Assembly (NCBI RefSeq): GCF_022605165.1
Contig: NC_063070.1
Coordinates: forward strand, 2,852,001-2,916,000
Source: Purpureocillium takamizusanense
Taxonomy: Eukaryota > Ascomycota > Sordariomycetes > Hypocreales > Ophiocordycipitaceae
Reading direction: 5' to 3'
DNA: 64,000 bases
The notes below the pieces were generated by a model that saw nothing but the letters and a program-made list of their open reading frames with translations, did no database searches and was not told the DNA's origin. Position numbers and translations under genes: made by a program. Below are positions 35,183 to 48,722 of this stretch, piece by piece. Each line of letters opens with the position of its first letter. Position 1 is the first letter of the stretch.

Positions 35183-38100
35183 GTTTGCTGAGGGGACGAG
35201 ACGCAACAAGGTATCGAAAGAGTATCGGGACGTGGATTCAGAGAGGCTGAAGCGGTGCCCTTTTGAGCGAGCGAGCGGGCGCAGAAGGGAATCGGGACTC
35301 GGATCGAACGAGAACGATGCAACTGATTTAGCGAGAGACAAAGAGACGAGGCGCGGTTTTCGAGGGAGGGCCGACGGTAAGAGAAGAAACGACAGGACCA
35401 GAGGTGTGTGGAAGGGGGGGAGGAGGAGGAGGAGGAGGAGGAGGAGAGCGAGATAGGCGAGCGATGGCTGAGACGGGGTGTTTTATTGTACACACGGTCT
35501 GGTCAGTCGGCTGCCTGCCTGCCTGTGAAGGGGGGGATGACTGGATGGAAGACAGCCGCAGAGCCGCCGCCGCCGCCGTCGCCGCCGTCGTCGTCGCCGG
35601 GGGGCGCAGGGCAGAGCAACGCCCTGAGGCCGGGTGGATCCATGGATGCGTCGGCGAGCTGGACAAAGGGGATGGGTTGATGGACACGAGGAGCTCCGTT
35701 GACGAGAGCACCCACACCGTCATCAGCCAAGCCTCTGGTCGAGCCCAGGGGTGGCGCCGCCGCACGATGGGCTGGGGGGCACAGCACGCGGGGGGGTGGG
35801 GAGCTAGGGAAGGGGGGGGGTGATGGTGTCGATTGTCAAGGGGGTGAGGCAGTCGTCTCTGCCTGGCTGTCTGGCTGTCTGGCTGGCTGGCCTCAGAAGG
35901 TGGGGGGAGGGGGTGTCAGGCAGGATGGGAGCCTTGAAGGAAAGATCCACAGGGGGGGTGCCCGGTGGTTTGGAAGACGAGGGGACCCCTGCAGCTGTTC
36001 ATAGGCCGCGAGCGAACCAGGTCGTGGGCTCAGAGGGGGTCCAGGCCTTGGCGAACAGCTGGAGCTTCCGTCGTGTTGCGCCAAGGCGCCGAGACAGTTG
36101 ATCCATGGATGCGGCTAACAGGCAGGAACCCCAGCCACCCTTGGCTCTTTTGGGGCGAACCCTTGGCCCAAAGCAGCCCGGGAGAGCCAATGCCAGGGCC
36201 TAGCCGGCCGCACCTGCCAGTCGCTGCCATCTACCTGCTACCTTCTACCTTCGGATAGGACAGGGCGAGGACGACGCCTTGGTGGGATGGTGGTGGTGTA
36301 GTGGTGCTCCAGTGGCGGCCGTCATCCTCTGCTGTCGTGCAGCGGGCGCGCTGCAGTTCGGTGTGCTGCATGCACCGCAGCCGCAGACTGCTGACTGCTT
36401 GACATGCTGAGACATCCGGGGGCCTGGTGGCTGACAAGAGCCTCGCCTCGACTCGCCTGAACGAGACGAGACACCACGGCACCTTGTGTGGCCCTCGCTT
36501 CGCGTCGGCTGCCGCTCGATCATCGGATGCTGATCGCGCGTTGTTTTCCCGGGGGCAGCAGCGCCGTTGTCTGAGCCCTGTGAGCGTGAGTCCCACGCAC
36601 GACGATCGGATCAACAAACACCTTGCACTGCTGCTGGTGACGGTTGCCAAAGCCCCACTGCACATCGCCAACCAACAATCATCGCCGGTGGACGATGCCC
36701 GGGGCAGAGGCGGCGGCCGCGGCGTGGCCGGCCGCTACCCCATGCCCGAGGCGCTGCTGCAAGCGCCCCCCCCGGGGTCAAAACCCGTGTTGGACGGGCC
36801 GCAGCACCGCAGGTTCCCCGCGTACTACGACAGTGCATACCAGAAAGGAAACGGTAGCAAGGGCCAAAGAAAAAACGTGCGCATGCTCGTTTGTAGTACG
36901 AGAGAATGTGTGGTGCGACGGAAAAGCACGGTCGCATCGCGGACAAGAGGCATCACGTTACCACGCGCGCTCGCTGCTTCGGGGGGTCCTGGCTCCTGCA
37001 GGAGGGGAGGATCGTCGTCGTCGTCGTCGTCGGTCGTTCGATGGGACGTCGGCGCCCGCAGGTGGGTACCACTATTACTACATGTGCGAAGGGCACCACC
37101 TGCTGGAGCCTTTCTTGGCTCTCTCTCCCTCTACCGGCCACCGTCACGCACTTAGCCTCTGACGCATGGATGAATAAACTCCCCAAACGGTGCGAGACGT
37201 TGCGACACGGTGACGCCAGGAAGGAAACGGTCTGGTGGCGTGCGCCGCATCATCGGAGGAAGGACAAGACACGATCGGGATACACTGTACGCGCACGGTT
37301 GGCGTCCTCCCAGCCAGCTCATAAGAGAGGAAGTTTCTTCTCGCACCACGGTTCTGTTGCTGGATATCCATGGATGCAGAGGGACCATCGGCTCACGTTT
37401 GGAAGATAGGTATGCATGGCCCCTGGATGCCTGGATGCCTGGCTGCCCCCGGGCTATCGGCAACTTCGTACTAGCCACAAACGCACACACACACACGCAC
37501 CCACACCATCGCAGCTTGACGCCAACCCCCCAAACCCACACCTTCTGAACGCACACCAACAAGGGGAATTGAACCCCCTTTCGAGAAAGAAAGCTGCTGC
37601 TGCCCTGGAACAATTGGTGCGGAACACAGAAGCAACTCCAAGTCTCACGTTCCCCTGGAGCCGAGCCGCATACATACAACCGGCTCTGTCCGACCTGTCT
37701 GCAGGGCACTTGTAGTGCGTTAGGTCCGGGTTCTCCCTCGCCGCCGGTGCGTCGACGGTTCAATTACTAGTCTGATTCATTCACCTGTCAACCTGTCAAA
37801 ACCGTCGTCAACACCCGCTACTAGTTGCTTTGAAACCATGAAGCATCTTGGCGGACTCTGGCCCTCCCCCCTTCCTCCGCGTCCGGCCCGTCGCAATCGC
37901 ACCGCTTTGTGCTGCCCACGGGCGCGCCGCCCGGCAGCAGCGGGGCCGCGCATGTTCCTGCGGAATTTATTTCTTCTCTCTGTTCCTGTAAGGGATGGAA
38001 AGTCAATCTTGCGTGACAACGGCTTTTACTGCGCCTATCACGGAACTTCGCGAATGTGTGTCACCAGTTCCCAACATAACGTAGTATGCACGTAGATAAC

Positions 38101-41100
38101 GTAGGAAGGGGGAGGGCCCTGTGCCGATGCCGAGATGTGGCGCGGCAAACACGAGCGTCCTTTTTTCTTCCTTCCTTCTCCGCGCGGAGCTCGACGCGGC
38201 GGCACCCCCTCGTGTGCCCCTTCACTGGCGCCTTCGTATCTGGAGGGTCAGAAAGGACGCGCCGTGGGGCTGTGCGGCGATAGCTCCAGCGCCAGCTGCG
38301 AGCACGCGGGACCCCCTCTGCTGCCGGCTGACTCTCATCCATCTCGTCCTGTTGCCCTTTGTTTTTTTTTCCGCCTGTGTTGTGTGTGGTTTTTTTTTTT
38401 TTTACGGGGGTGAGATTTTTTTGCTTCTGCGGCCCCTGGTTCCGGGCACTGCCGTATTCGTCTGTCGCGACGGCGTGTTGGTCTTTTTTGTGTTTTTTTT
38501 TTCTCGTGCAGGCTGCTCGTTGTGAGCGGGCCCGTCCTGCGCACCGAGGTGCGTCGCTCGTCGCCTCGTACGAGAGAGAGTACAGTAAGAAGGGACTCGT
38601 ATTTCTTTGTCAGTCATTCCGTCGGCGGTCGTCGCTCTTGGGATGCCGCCGGCGCGCGTTGTGGTGTTGTCGTTGGATCGTGCGTGACCCCGTCTGCCGG
38701 GGCCGGTGGCGTCTTGCTTGCGTGCCTCTGCCGTGGAGCCCATCTTTTTCTTTTCGATAGCTTAGCTTCCACGGGCGGGCAATTGGGGGAAGCTTCCATG
38801 CACCTGCTGACTGACTGACACCTGACCTTTTCTGGGGCGCAGCTGGCGGGCATCCATTCCCACGAATCCCCATCCACACCTCTTTTGCGACTTTCTGGCG
38901 CCGGCCCGGGCGCGTCCCAAGCGGCCTCCGCTGGGTGCCCTCCATTTGCGTCACTCCCGCTGCTAGTACGACTAATGCTTCTAATTTTACCGTGTGGTGT
39001 GCTCCTGCCAGGTCGGTGCCAGCAGCACCTCAGGGTCCTTGGTACCCTCCCAAAGTCAAAGTCGGTGACCATGGTGCTAGGCGGCGGGAGACGTTACCTC
39101 TCCGAACCTTCAATCCGCCGACCACCTCAGCCTAGCACTGACAGCACCTCGAGTAGCCACAAGGCACGGCGACATCACGGCCACCTGCCAGCCGCCACAG
39201 CACAGGGCGTGCCGTTCGATCCATCCCATCCCCCAGCCACGGCGCGTCTTGTGGGCAGCATTGAAAGGCCAGGAACAGACGTCAATGCCGCGGGAAACGT
39301 TCCCCTGACCCCCCGTTGTTACTGCTTGCGGCAGCTGCCAACCCAGACAACACGCCGCCGCCGTCTTCTCGCCCCCCCCTCCCCCAACGTCTGGCATTCG
39401 TGGCAGGTCAGGGGCAAGCCACCCACCCGTCATCAACCATGGCATTTCCGGGGGTGAAAGCTTCTACGTCCCGGATTTTTTAGCCTCATGGGCTGCATGG
39501 ATTGCCGGGAGTTGAAACGCCCCCTCTGGTGCCTTGGCAATAGTAGAAGGCATGGTGACCACTGACGACGAGACGGAGGCTGGCACCGCCTGTCTCACCA
39601 TTCCAAGCTCGCATCCTCGTCCTGTCCCAGCAAGCGAGCAGGTTTATGCGCATGTTCCCAGGACTAGGTAGCGATGGATGATGGTCCCAACCACCAGGTA
39701 GACCGCTCTGGATTCGATGCCAACGTTGCCATCTGTGACCGTTGGCTTTTCCCACCTCCTCCGGGACAGTCTCTTGCGTCCTGGCGCTCTGCTCTGGCAC
39801 CTTGGGTACGACCCTCGCCTTAGCTCGACTGTCATGAAGGAATTCAACCCCTTCCTTTCCCGCAGCCGCACGCCGCGTGCCGCGTGCCGCATGCATTGAT
39901 TGCTTGTTGGGACTGCTGGGTTTCCCGGGCGACACTGGCTCGCGGTGCATTCCAGTCCTGCTCATGCCACACCACCCCCCAAATTTTTGAGGGCTGTCGA
40001 TCAGGCTGGCTGGGAGCCGTCCGCCGCCGCCTCTGCTTCTTCGCTCGCTGCCCACGTGTCCTGGTGCCACCGGCCGGCCACTAGTTGTACGTAGTAGTAT
40101 GTACGTAGGACGAAGCTATCCATCTCCATCTGTGAGGATCAGCCGTCACTAACTGACACGTCCGAACCCCAAGCCGGCTACGGAAACAACGAACACTCTT
40201 CCGGACACGGGAGCGCCCGGCCTGTGCACAGCACATACATACTCGCTCGAACCACATACGGTAAGCCCCTCGCAACAAAGAGCTATTGCGGCGGCTATCT
40301 TCGATCCAAGTAGTGACCGGTTCGCAGTGGTGGTGTGAGATGTTGGGAGGCTCAGGAACTCGCATGCCTCCCAGAGTAGTTTGACCTAGCCGGCAACGGT
40401 TGAGGGAGGGTCCATCCACGCGTCCGCCCACGAAGGGTCTCACACACCCAATTCCGGAAGCAGACGGCGGCGGCACAAAGGAACAAGGACATTGTCGCGA
40501 CAACAGCCCACCATGCCATTGTCAGGCCGACGACTGCTCTGGGATAGGACCTGAACGTTCGACGGTGACCTCGAAGCCGACATCGCTCGGGTCCCGCCCT
40601 GTGCGCCCTCCTGTTGCAAGAGCGCCGAAGCTGCCTCGCCGGATGGCGTATGAAGTGTCAACGCTGCGTAGGTACGTGTGCGAGGCCGCCATTACACAAA
40701 AAGCTTTGGCTATGTACCGCGTTGCTATTCGTCTTCCCTGCGCTGCACGACGGCCCGGAACCGGACACGGGCCACAGGTTGAATGCGCCACGGCTGCTGG
40801 CCGTCAGGTGGCACGCCACGAGAGGTTGTAGTAGTAGTGGCAGTAGTACCTGCTGATACTGTGCTGATTCGCAACGGCAGCACCGCGTGGCCTGGGCCAC
40901 ATGGCCATCTGCTCTGATATTGTCCATGGCGGGTGAGGCTCTTATTCACAGAGCCAGAAGAGAGAGAGCGACCAGAACAGAAACCCCCGTGCCCCGTTTT
41001 GGTCCGGACCGACATCTCTCGCTCTTGGTACGAACGGAAACGGTTGCGACTTTTTTATTTCTATTTCGGGCGAACCGCATCGGGCAGCGGCCGTCCGTGC

Positions 41101-43412
41101 TCCGGTGGCTTGACGTCCTGGACCGGCCGCGGCTTGCTACGGTCATCCACTGACCGGCATCACCGCCATGGAAATCGGGCTCCAGTCTTGCCCGTGTCCC
41201 CGTGACGCCTCGGCAACGTTACTAGGCACCAGGGAAAGACGCCGAGACGCATCTGGTCGGCGACGCGCCACAAACGGGTGGCATGCCATAAACGATGGGC
41301 GGGCATTGTGGTTCGGGTGAATCATGGCGCAGGACAACAATAGTGTCCGGGTACTTGCGGTCTTCACTGCACTGCCGTGTACGGTATTGTGCTGTGCTGC
41401 ACGGGCAGTGCCGCCTGTCCTTTGCGAAGAGCGGACCGGACCGGACCAGAGAGTAAGGTGGTAACTCGGTACGATACTGTAGCATGGTGATCCTACTGTA
41501 CATACCAGGTTGGTGGTTAGTGTCTCCAGCAGGCCTACGACTACCCGTTCGGAACCGGCGACCCTCCATAACATGTACGTATTGTCATCAAAGAAGCCTG
41601 ACTGCCGACAGCGGGATGTTCGCCGCCAACCAACTGGCGCACCGGGCAGACCCCGGTCGCGACTCGCAACCGTCGGGACAATGCCCGCCGATCCATTCGT
41701 ATTGAGCCAGCCCGCAAGTGGGGGAGGGGGGATGGAGGGAGCAGCACGCACGTTCGTACGTACGACATATTTGACCACCGCTCCAGCCTCGACGTCATCA
41801 TTGGCGGTCCGGCGGAGTGGCCTTCACGGGCAGGAAGGACCCCTAGGCTCGATGCGCTGTGCTGCACTAAACCCAGTCACCTAACAGTATACGAAGAAGA
41901 TATTGCGCTTTACAGTACTTCGTACAGTACACTGCAGAGCACAGCGGTTCTGTGTTTTCCGGGAAGCGTACGATAAGTATTTACCGTCGAGGCACGGCTT
42001 GTACAGGTCGGTTTCGGGCGCGGCCGAGCTGTCTCTTCATCGTTTGCTGCTGCTCGCTCGCACGCACGCACGCACGCACGCACGCATGGCGGGGTTCAGA
42101 TTGCCGAAGAGCGTGGGCTGCGTTTTCCGTCCAGTGAGGGGTCCACTGCCACAAGCCCATTTCGCCCGACAGCTGCGCTCCCCCCTCCCCCACCCCCAGC
42201 CTGCCAGTCGTGGCTGCGCGTGCGCCAAGATCAAGACTGCCAGGGCGCATGGACGATTATTACTGTCCTAGTACATACCTTACGAATACTACTGCTACCA
42301 CTAGCAGAGTGATGGTGGTGGTGGAGGCGGTGGTAGTGACGGACTGGTGAAGCGCTCGCCGTCATGGAACTACAAACGAACTCCCGAGTCGTGTCAAATT
42401 CGGCCGCGTGCTGCATGGGCGGCTCGCTGCCTCCCCCCCCCCTCCCCTTCCCTTCCGCCTGGGCGCGTCAACTTGAAAGACACCCGACCTCAGTGCTGTA
42501 TTGAGGTAAGGTACTGTCAGTCAGTACACGCCCCTTCCGCTGGCTGGCGTTTGGCGCCCAACATGCCCATTCATCTCGCTCAGGTTAGGTCAGGTCAGGT
42601 CAGTTCGGGTTATAGCATGCATCCCGCCCGTGGCATTGTACCTCGCCGCACGTACATCCGCCCATACGGGACCGCGTACCTTCGTACTTCGTACCTTTCT
42701 CCGTCCGCCGTTGTTTTACGCCGTACGTCAGTCAGCCTCTTCCTGTAAACTCTCACTCTTTTCTTCTTTCTCTTCCCGTCCCCTGCTCCCGCTCCTATAC
42801 CTAGGCCCTACCGATTTTCGCTCCCCTTTCCGCTCCAGCCGCCGTGTACGGTGTAGGTTCGGAGTCGTGCAGCACAGTCAGCTGCGCCTCCCCTCCTCCC
42901 CCTCTCCTCCCGTCGGCTTCGAACGACTCGGTTCGCCCTGAGACCCTCCCGGTTCGCTACGCCGTGCGAAGGACGTCATCGGCAAGGTCGAGAGGCATCT
43001 TGGGGCGCGTTTCGCTAGGCTGTCCGGTCCGGCCTCCCGAGCCCTGTGCGAAAAAGTCAGGCATCACCCTCAGCCACGCCTCTGGCCCCCAACACCCTGG
43101 CCTGCCGCTGCCGCTGCCGCTGCTGCCGGACGTGCCACTCACTGGCTGTTTGGGCTGAGTGCTGCGTCGTGCCGTCCGTGGAGTCTGTCTCCGCCTGGGT
43201 CGAGCACCGTCGGTCGCACGAAAGGCACGAATCCAGTCGCCCGCATACCTTCTTGCCTAGGTACCTCTTTCGCACGCGGGAGCTGCACCGCTATCCAGCG
43301 GCGCTCGTCCCCCGCCGCCAACTACCGCCAGACTCTCTCTTCCACTCTCCGCCTGCGGGCCTCTTGTTTCTATATCCCCCCCTCCCCCAGTCCCTTTACT
43401 GCCCCCGTACGG
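35183..43412. other. 8.2 kb gene desert
   Basis: No protein family, tRNA, or convincing spliced gene recognised on either strand. Frames of 100-240 codons occur in all six frames and overlap on opposite strands. Simple sequence is frequent: GGA repeats (about 35419-35446), CCG repeats (35560-35590), TCG repeats (about 37013-37030), a 13-base T-run near 38391-38403, GCAC repeats (42055-42085) and a GGTCA run near 42585-42604. The last few hundred pyrimidine-rich bases are probably the sirtuin promoter and leader. Confidence 0.5.
42055..42085 (+). repeat. (GCAC)n microsatellite
   Basis: About six GCAC/CGCA units in a row. Confidence 0.85.
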
Positions 43413-44645
43413 ATGGCGCCCCACAACGACGTCGAGGCCTTCCAAGAGGTGCTCCGGAACAGTCGCCGGGTTCTCGCCCTCTGTGGGGCCGGCCTGTCTG
43501 CGTCGTCCGGGCTGCCGACCTTCCGCGGCGCCGGCGGCTACTGGCGGAGCCACGATGCCACCAAGCTGGCCACGATGCAGGCCTTCCGCACCGACCCGGG
43601 CATGGTGTGGCTGTTTTACGGCTACCGCCGCCACGCCTGTCTGAGGGCCGCGCCGAACCCGGCACACCGGGCCCTCGCCGCCCTGGCCAAGGGAAACCGG
43701 GATTTCCTGTGTCTGACGCAGAACGTTGACGGTGAGTGAGTGCTGTGCGCGCCGACGAGGCTAAACTCACTGTCTTCGGACCGTGTCCCTCCCTGTGGCC
43801 CTCGCTGGTTTCCCTGTTGGGCAGCCGACGGCTGTTGTTGGTCACCAGCCGGCCTGGGATGCACCAAGCACAACAGCAGCAGCGTGACGTATCTATATCC
43901 TGTCCCTGGAAAATACACTGGCAACAGCGACGTTGCGCGAGGAGGTCAAATGCTAATACGGAGACGGCGCTACCCGGCAGATTTATCGCAACGCGCCGGT
44001 CACCCGCCCGAGCAGCTCAAGAGCCTGCACGGCTCGCTCTTCGACATCAAGTGCAGCGCCGACGGCTGCGACTGGGTGCAGCGGGGCAACTTTGAGGATC
44101 CCTTTTGCCCGTCCCTGGCGCCCGCTTCCGAGGACCCGCCGCCTGGCGAGACGCTGCCACTGCTGGACCCGTACCATCGCATCAGGCACATCCCCGAGGA
44201 GGAGCTTCCCAAGTGCCCCAAGTGCCAGGCCGGGCTGCAGCGCCCGGCCGTCGTGTGGTTCGGGGAGTCGCTCGACGCTACCATGCTTGCGGACATTGAC
44301 GCTTGGATGGGCCAGGGCAAGGTGGTACGTTTTGCCGAGAGCCCCCAGCGTTGCCTTTTTTTCGCCCGTGCCCTTGTTGTTGTTGCTGACAGAATTACAT
44401 AGGATCTCATGCTCGTGGTGGGCACGTCGGCCCAGGTGTGGCCTGCGGCGGGCTACATCTCCAGGGCGCGAAGACACGGCGCCCGCATTGCCACGATCAA
44501 CCCCGAGGCGGAGGAGGAGGCAGACGTGCTCAAGGTGCCCCCTGGTGATTTCGCCTTTGGTCAGGACGCGGCGATATGCCTGCCGCTGCTGCTGGAGCCG
44601 GTCATTGGCAAGATGGGAGAAGACGGCGAGTTCAAAAAGGGGTGA
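43413..44645 (+). CDS. SIRT5-like class III sirtuin (NAD-dependent deacylase)
   Basis: Removes acyl groups, probably succinyl/malonyl/glutaryl, from lysines using NAD. Three exons: 43413-43731, 43981-44324, 44403-44645; 906 nt, 301 residues; phases 1 and 0. NAD site GAGLSASSGLPTFRGAGG (25-42), TQNVDDLSQRAGH (102-114), catalytic His123 in SLHGS, four zinc Cys at 131, 136, 185 and 188 (CSADGC, CPKC), then VVWFGESL and MLVVGTSAQVWPAA. Y69 and R72 (FYGYRR) match the YxxR pair that defines SIRT5-type binding of acidic acyl groups. Intron 1 is long (249 bases) for this genome. No clear mitochondrial presequence is seen. Confidence 0.94.
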
Positions 44646-46256
44646 TGGCGGGCGGCGGCGTGAACCATTGTCTGCGGTTTCCTAGCTATGGTGCAGCTGG
44701 CGGGGTGTTAGGGTTTGGGGCGGGTAGCGACGCATGTTGTTCTTGAGCCCCTCTCCGCCTTGGACGAGGGACTGTCAGGCTTCGTCACTGGGTCTCATGG
44801 GTATAAAATAGAGTGACTTGTCGCGGGGGGGTTCATGCCGGAATGGATAGCGCTGGGCGGCGACGGCGCGCTTTGGGTCTGGGATCATGATTTACGAAAC
44901 GAATGCTCTTAATTTTGTTATCTACGTCTGTCGTCTACGAGTTTCACAAACATTGATCGGGGAAGCGGGGGAAGCGTGTCGCGATGACGGCCTGCACGAG
45001 GGACGACGGGCCGACTTCGGAGTCGTTATGGTGGGTAAATGGCTTTGAGCCGGGAATACTGGTTTCTGCTACTGTACTTCATACGAAGGAGTTCCGTGTA
45101 AGTGTCGCTGACGGGGAATGCTGGCTTCCAACGTTAGTTACTTTGTACGGATAAGTGGCAAAGTGGTTCTAACGGGGGTGGGCAGCGCATCCACCCTTGA
45201 CGATGCTACTATTTCGTACTACCCCTCAGATGAGGTTGACGGACTTTCCATCTAGTCGTCTCAGGTATTACGAAGTCACTGACGTGGTGTAGCTACGCAT
45301 GTATCATGATGATCCATTGATAAAGGACCGCTCAGCCACGAAGCGCACGAATGACACATGGGATGCAGTGCTGGTTGTTGTCTGGGGGGGGCAAGACTCA
45401 CGTCGTTGACCGTGTGTCTGACCTGTTACCCCGCAGACCAGAAAGGGCAATGGCGGCGGGGGGGCTCGCGGGATGATCGTCGTCTCGTCGATGGGGCCAT
45501 GCCGCGCTGGGGAAAGCTCCAGGGCGGCTGCGGGCGACGTCACTCGTCCGGGGCCATGTCCACTGGCCGGCCCTCTTTCTTTGTGCTGTGCCCGTGTCGT
45601 GCGTCGCGGGCAAGCAGTCGGGGCGTCATGAGTGAGCGCTTGTCTCGCCACTAGGCGATGCTAAATTGGATTTGGATCGTGGAATCGCGCAGTACTGAGG
45701 CGAGGCCGGAGTGGCAGCAGCTTGAGCTCGCCAGAAAGGCTCTGCTGTAGGTTCCCTGCATTCCGCAGGCTGCAGTGCTGGGCGCGAGATTGTGATACGC
45801 TCGGATGGTGCACCAAGAGGGAAGGAGCCTGGGTATGCTGTCGCGGGTTGCTCCTCACCGCTGCCGCCAACGGGGCAGTCGCGCCGGGAATTCGCCCGAA
45901 CAGCGACTGACTACTGTATACGTACCATCTTCCCCGCGTTGAGGCAAGATGATGATGGGAGCCAAGTGTCACTGAGGAAGGAGAGGGTGGTAATATGTAC
46001 GTACGCATGAAAGCACGAAGTAGGCCGGGTGACAGCAATGATAAACACAGGACCCTGCCAATCCGGCGCGCCGTGCAGAATGTCTCACTGACAGCAACGC
46101 GATGCTTGTCGTTGCTATCGCCGGTGCCTAACTCAGCTGCGAATCACTATTCCTACCAATACAGTGTTACACGGGCATAGACTCACCCCTCGCTTTGGTT
46201 GGTGTTGGCGAGTGAGTCGCGACACCACTCCAACCCGCCACAGACGGCAACCCGCG
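44646..46256. other. Intergenic; GH92 promoter side
   Basis: 1.6 kb. A good TATA-like TATAAAATA lies at 44802-44810 but no credible coding start follows within a few hundred bases. No gene seen. Confidence 0.5.
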
Positions 46257-48722
46257 ATGCGTCAACGCCGGCCCCCGCGCCTTCTCGCGCCGCTGACCCT
46301 GACCCTGATCCTGGCCCTGGCTGCCGGCGGTGTCAGATGCGATTCTCTCGCGCACGTGGATCCCCTCATCGGCACGACCAATGGCGGCAATGTCTTCCCT
46401 GGCGCGACGCGGCCCTACGGCCTCGCCAAGGCGGTCGCCGATGTCGACGGCCAGAACACGGGCGGCTTCGGCCTCGACGGCAGCAACGTGACGGGCTTCT
46501 CGAGCGTCCACGACAGCGGCACCGGCGGGAACCCCAGCCTCGGCAACTTCCCGCTCTTCCCCCAGCTCTGCGACGGCGATGACCTCAACGCATGCCGCTT
46601 CCGCATCGGGGACCGCAAGGTCCACTACAAGAATGGCTCCGTCAAGGCCGAGCCCGGACGCTTCGCCATTGAGCTGGACAACGGCGTGAGCGCCGACATG
46701 ACCGTCTCGGACCACGCCGCGCTCTACCGCTTCAACTTCGCCGGTGCCACTGGCGGCTCCTCCGACAAGCACCCGCTCGTCCTGCTCGATCTGACGGACC
46801 TATGGCAGAGCAGGCAGAATGCGTCGGTCCGCGTTGATGAGCACTCGGGTCGCATGGTTGGCAACGGCACCTTCCTGCCCAGCTTTGGCGCCGGCTCCTA
46901 TGTCCTGCACTTTTGCGTCGACTTCTTCGGCGCAGACGTCCACGACACGGGCGTCTGGGTGAATAGCCGCGCCGGCACCGAGCCCAAGACCATCTCCCTC
47001 ACGCGCGGCTTCAACCTGTTTTACATCGAGGGCGGTGCGTTTGCGCGCTTCAACCCCCACCGCGATGACACCGTGACGGCGCGCGTCGGCGTGAGCTTCA
47101 AGAGCGCCGAGCAGGCGTGCCGAAGCGCGGAGCGAGAGATCCCCAACCCGCTCTCCGACTTTAACAGGCTCGTCAGGTCGGCCAAGGACGCGTGGCGGGA
47201 GAAGCTGAGCCCCATTGGTATCAAGCAGGGCGGCGCGACCGATGACCTGGTCAAGAGCTTCTGGAGTGGCGCGTACAGGAACATGATTTCGCCCCAAAAC
47301 TACACCGGCGAGAACCCGTACTGGGATACGGGCAACCCTTACTTCGACTCTTTCTACTGGTAGGCAAAGTCCACTGACAGGCGCGATGGAGCTGAGCGCT
47401 GACAAAAGGCAGCCTCTGGGACAGTTTCCGGGCACAGCACCCACTCTTGACGATCCTTGACCCTCATGCACAGACTCAGATGGTGCAAACCCTGCTGGAC
47501 ATTTACAAGAACGAGGGATGGCTGCCCGACTGTCACATGTCAATGTGTAAAGGCTGGACGCAGGGGGGCTCCAACGCCGACACGATGCTGGCCGACGCAT
47601 ACGTCAAGAACCTGAGCACAAGCATCGACTGGGAGCTGGCTCTAAAGGCCATCATTAACGATGCCGAGAACGAGCCCCACGAGTGGTCGTATCATGGCCG
47701 TGGCGGCCTGCAGAGCTGGCGCAAGCTCGACTACATCCCGTATCTGGACTTTGACCCGCTCGGCTTTGGGACCAATTCGCGGAGCGTGTCGCGCACCCTC
47801 GAGTACTCGTACAACGACTTTTGCCTGGCGACTGTCGCGGAAGGCCTTGGAAAGATGGACACGCATCTGAAGTACATGAAGCGCAGCATGAACTGGCAAA
47901 ATGTGTGGAAGGAGGACCAAATTTCGATCATCAATGGCACCGACACGGGGTTCAAGGGATTCTTCCAGCCAAAGTACATGAACGGCACTTGGGGATACCA
48001 AGACCCGATTGCATGTTCGGCGCTGGCTGGGTTCTGTTCGCTGACGTCGAATCCGAGCGAGACGTTCGAGGCCAGCATCTGGCAGTATCTCTTGTGAGTC
48101 AACTCAACCCGAGTTGCTCAGGTTGCGTGACCACGCTGACACTTGTAGCTTCGTCCCTCATGCGACATCATCGCTCATCTCGTTGCTCGGAGGTGACGAC
48201 GCCTTTGTCAAGCGCCTCAACTTCTTCCATACGAGTGGGCTCGCCGACATCTCCAACGAACCAGTGTTCTTAACGGTGTACCTCTACCACTACGCCGGGA
48301 GGCCCGCGCTCTCGACGGAGCGCATCCACACGTACGTACCCAAGTCGTTCAACTCGAGCCCCGGCGGTCTGCCCGGCAATGACGACTCGGGGGCCATGGG
48401 CGCGTTCCTGTTCTTCTCTGTGATGGGGCTGTTTCCCGTGGCCGGGCAAAACGTCTATCTCATCAGCCCGCCGTTCTTCGAGGAGGTGAGCATCCGCTCG
48501 CCGCAGACGGGCCAGAAGGCGACGGTTCGCAACATCGGCTTCGATCCGTCGTACAAGAAAGTGTACGTGCAGAAGGCGACGGTGAACGGGAAGCCGTGGA
48601 CCAAGAGCTGGATCGGGCACGAGTTCTTCACGGAGGGGTGGACGCTGGAGCTCACGCTGGGCACGGAGGAATCGGACTGGGGGACCAAGCCTGGCGACCG
48701 GCCCCCGAGCTGGGTGTCGTGA
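46257..48722 (+). CDS. Secreted GH92 alpha-mannosidase
   Basis: Exo-acting alpha-mannosidase family (mainly alpha-1,2) acting on N-glycans or wall mannan, calcium-dependent. Three exons: 46257-47359, 47413-48093, 48149-48722; 2,358 nt, 785 residues, typical length; both introns phase 2, 53 and 55 bases. Signal peptide about 1-28 (LTLTLILALAAGGVRCDS). Family landmarks: HVDPLIGTTNGGNVFPGAT, GFGLDGSNVTGFSSVHDSGTGG, SFYCLWDSFRAQHPLL across intron 1, SYHGRGGLQSWRKLDYIP, and the catalytic-domain block GNDDSGAMGAFLFFSVMG near residue 671. Several N-glycosylation sequons (NVT, NGT, NAS). The ATG at 46257 places the hydrophobic segment correctly. Confidence 0.95.

Noticed and set aside
36427..37155. 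242-codon plus-strand frame in the gene desert
   Set aside because: Low complexity, overlaps several alternative frames, no splice or homology support.
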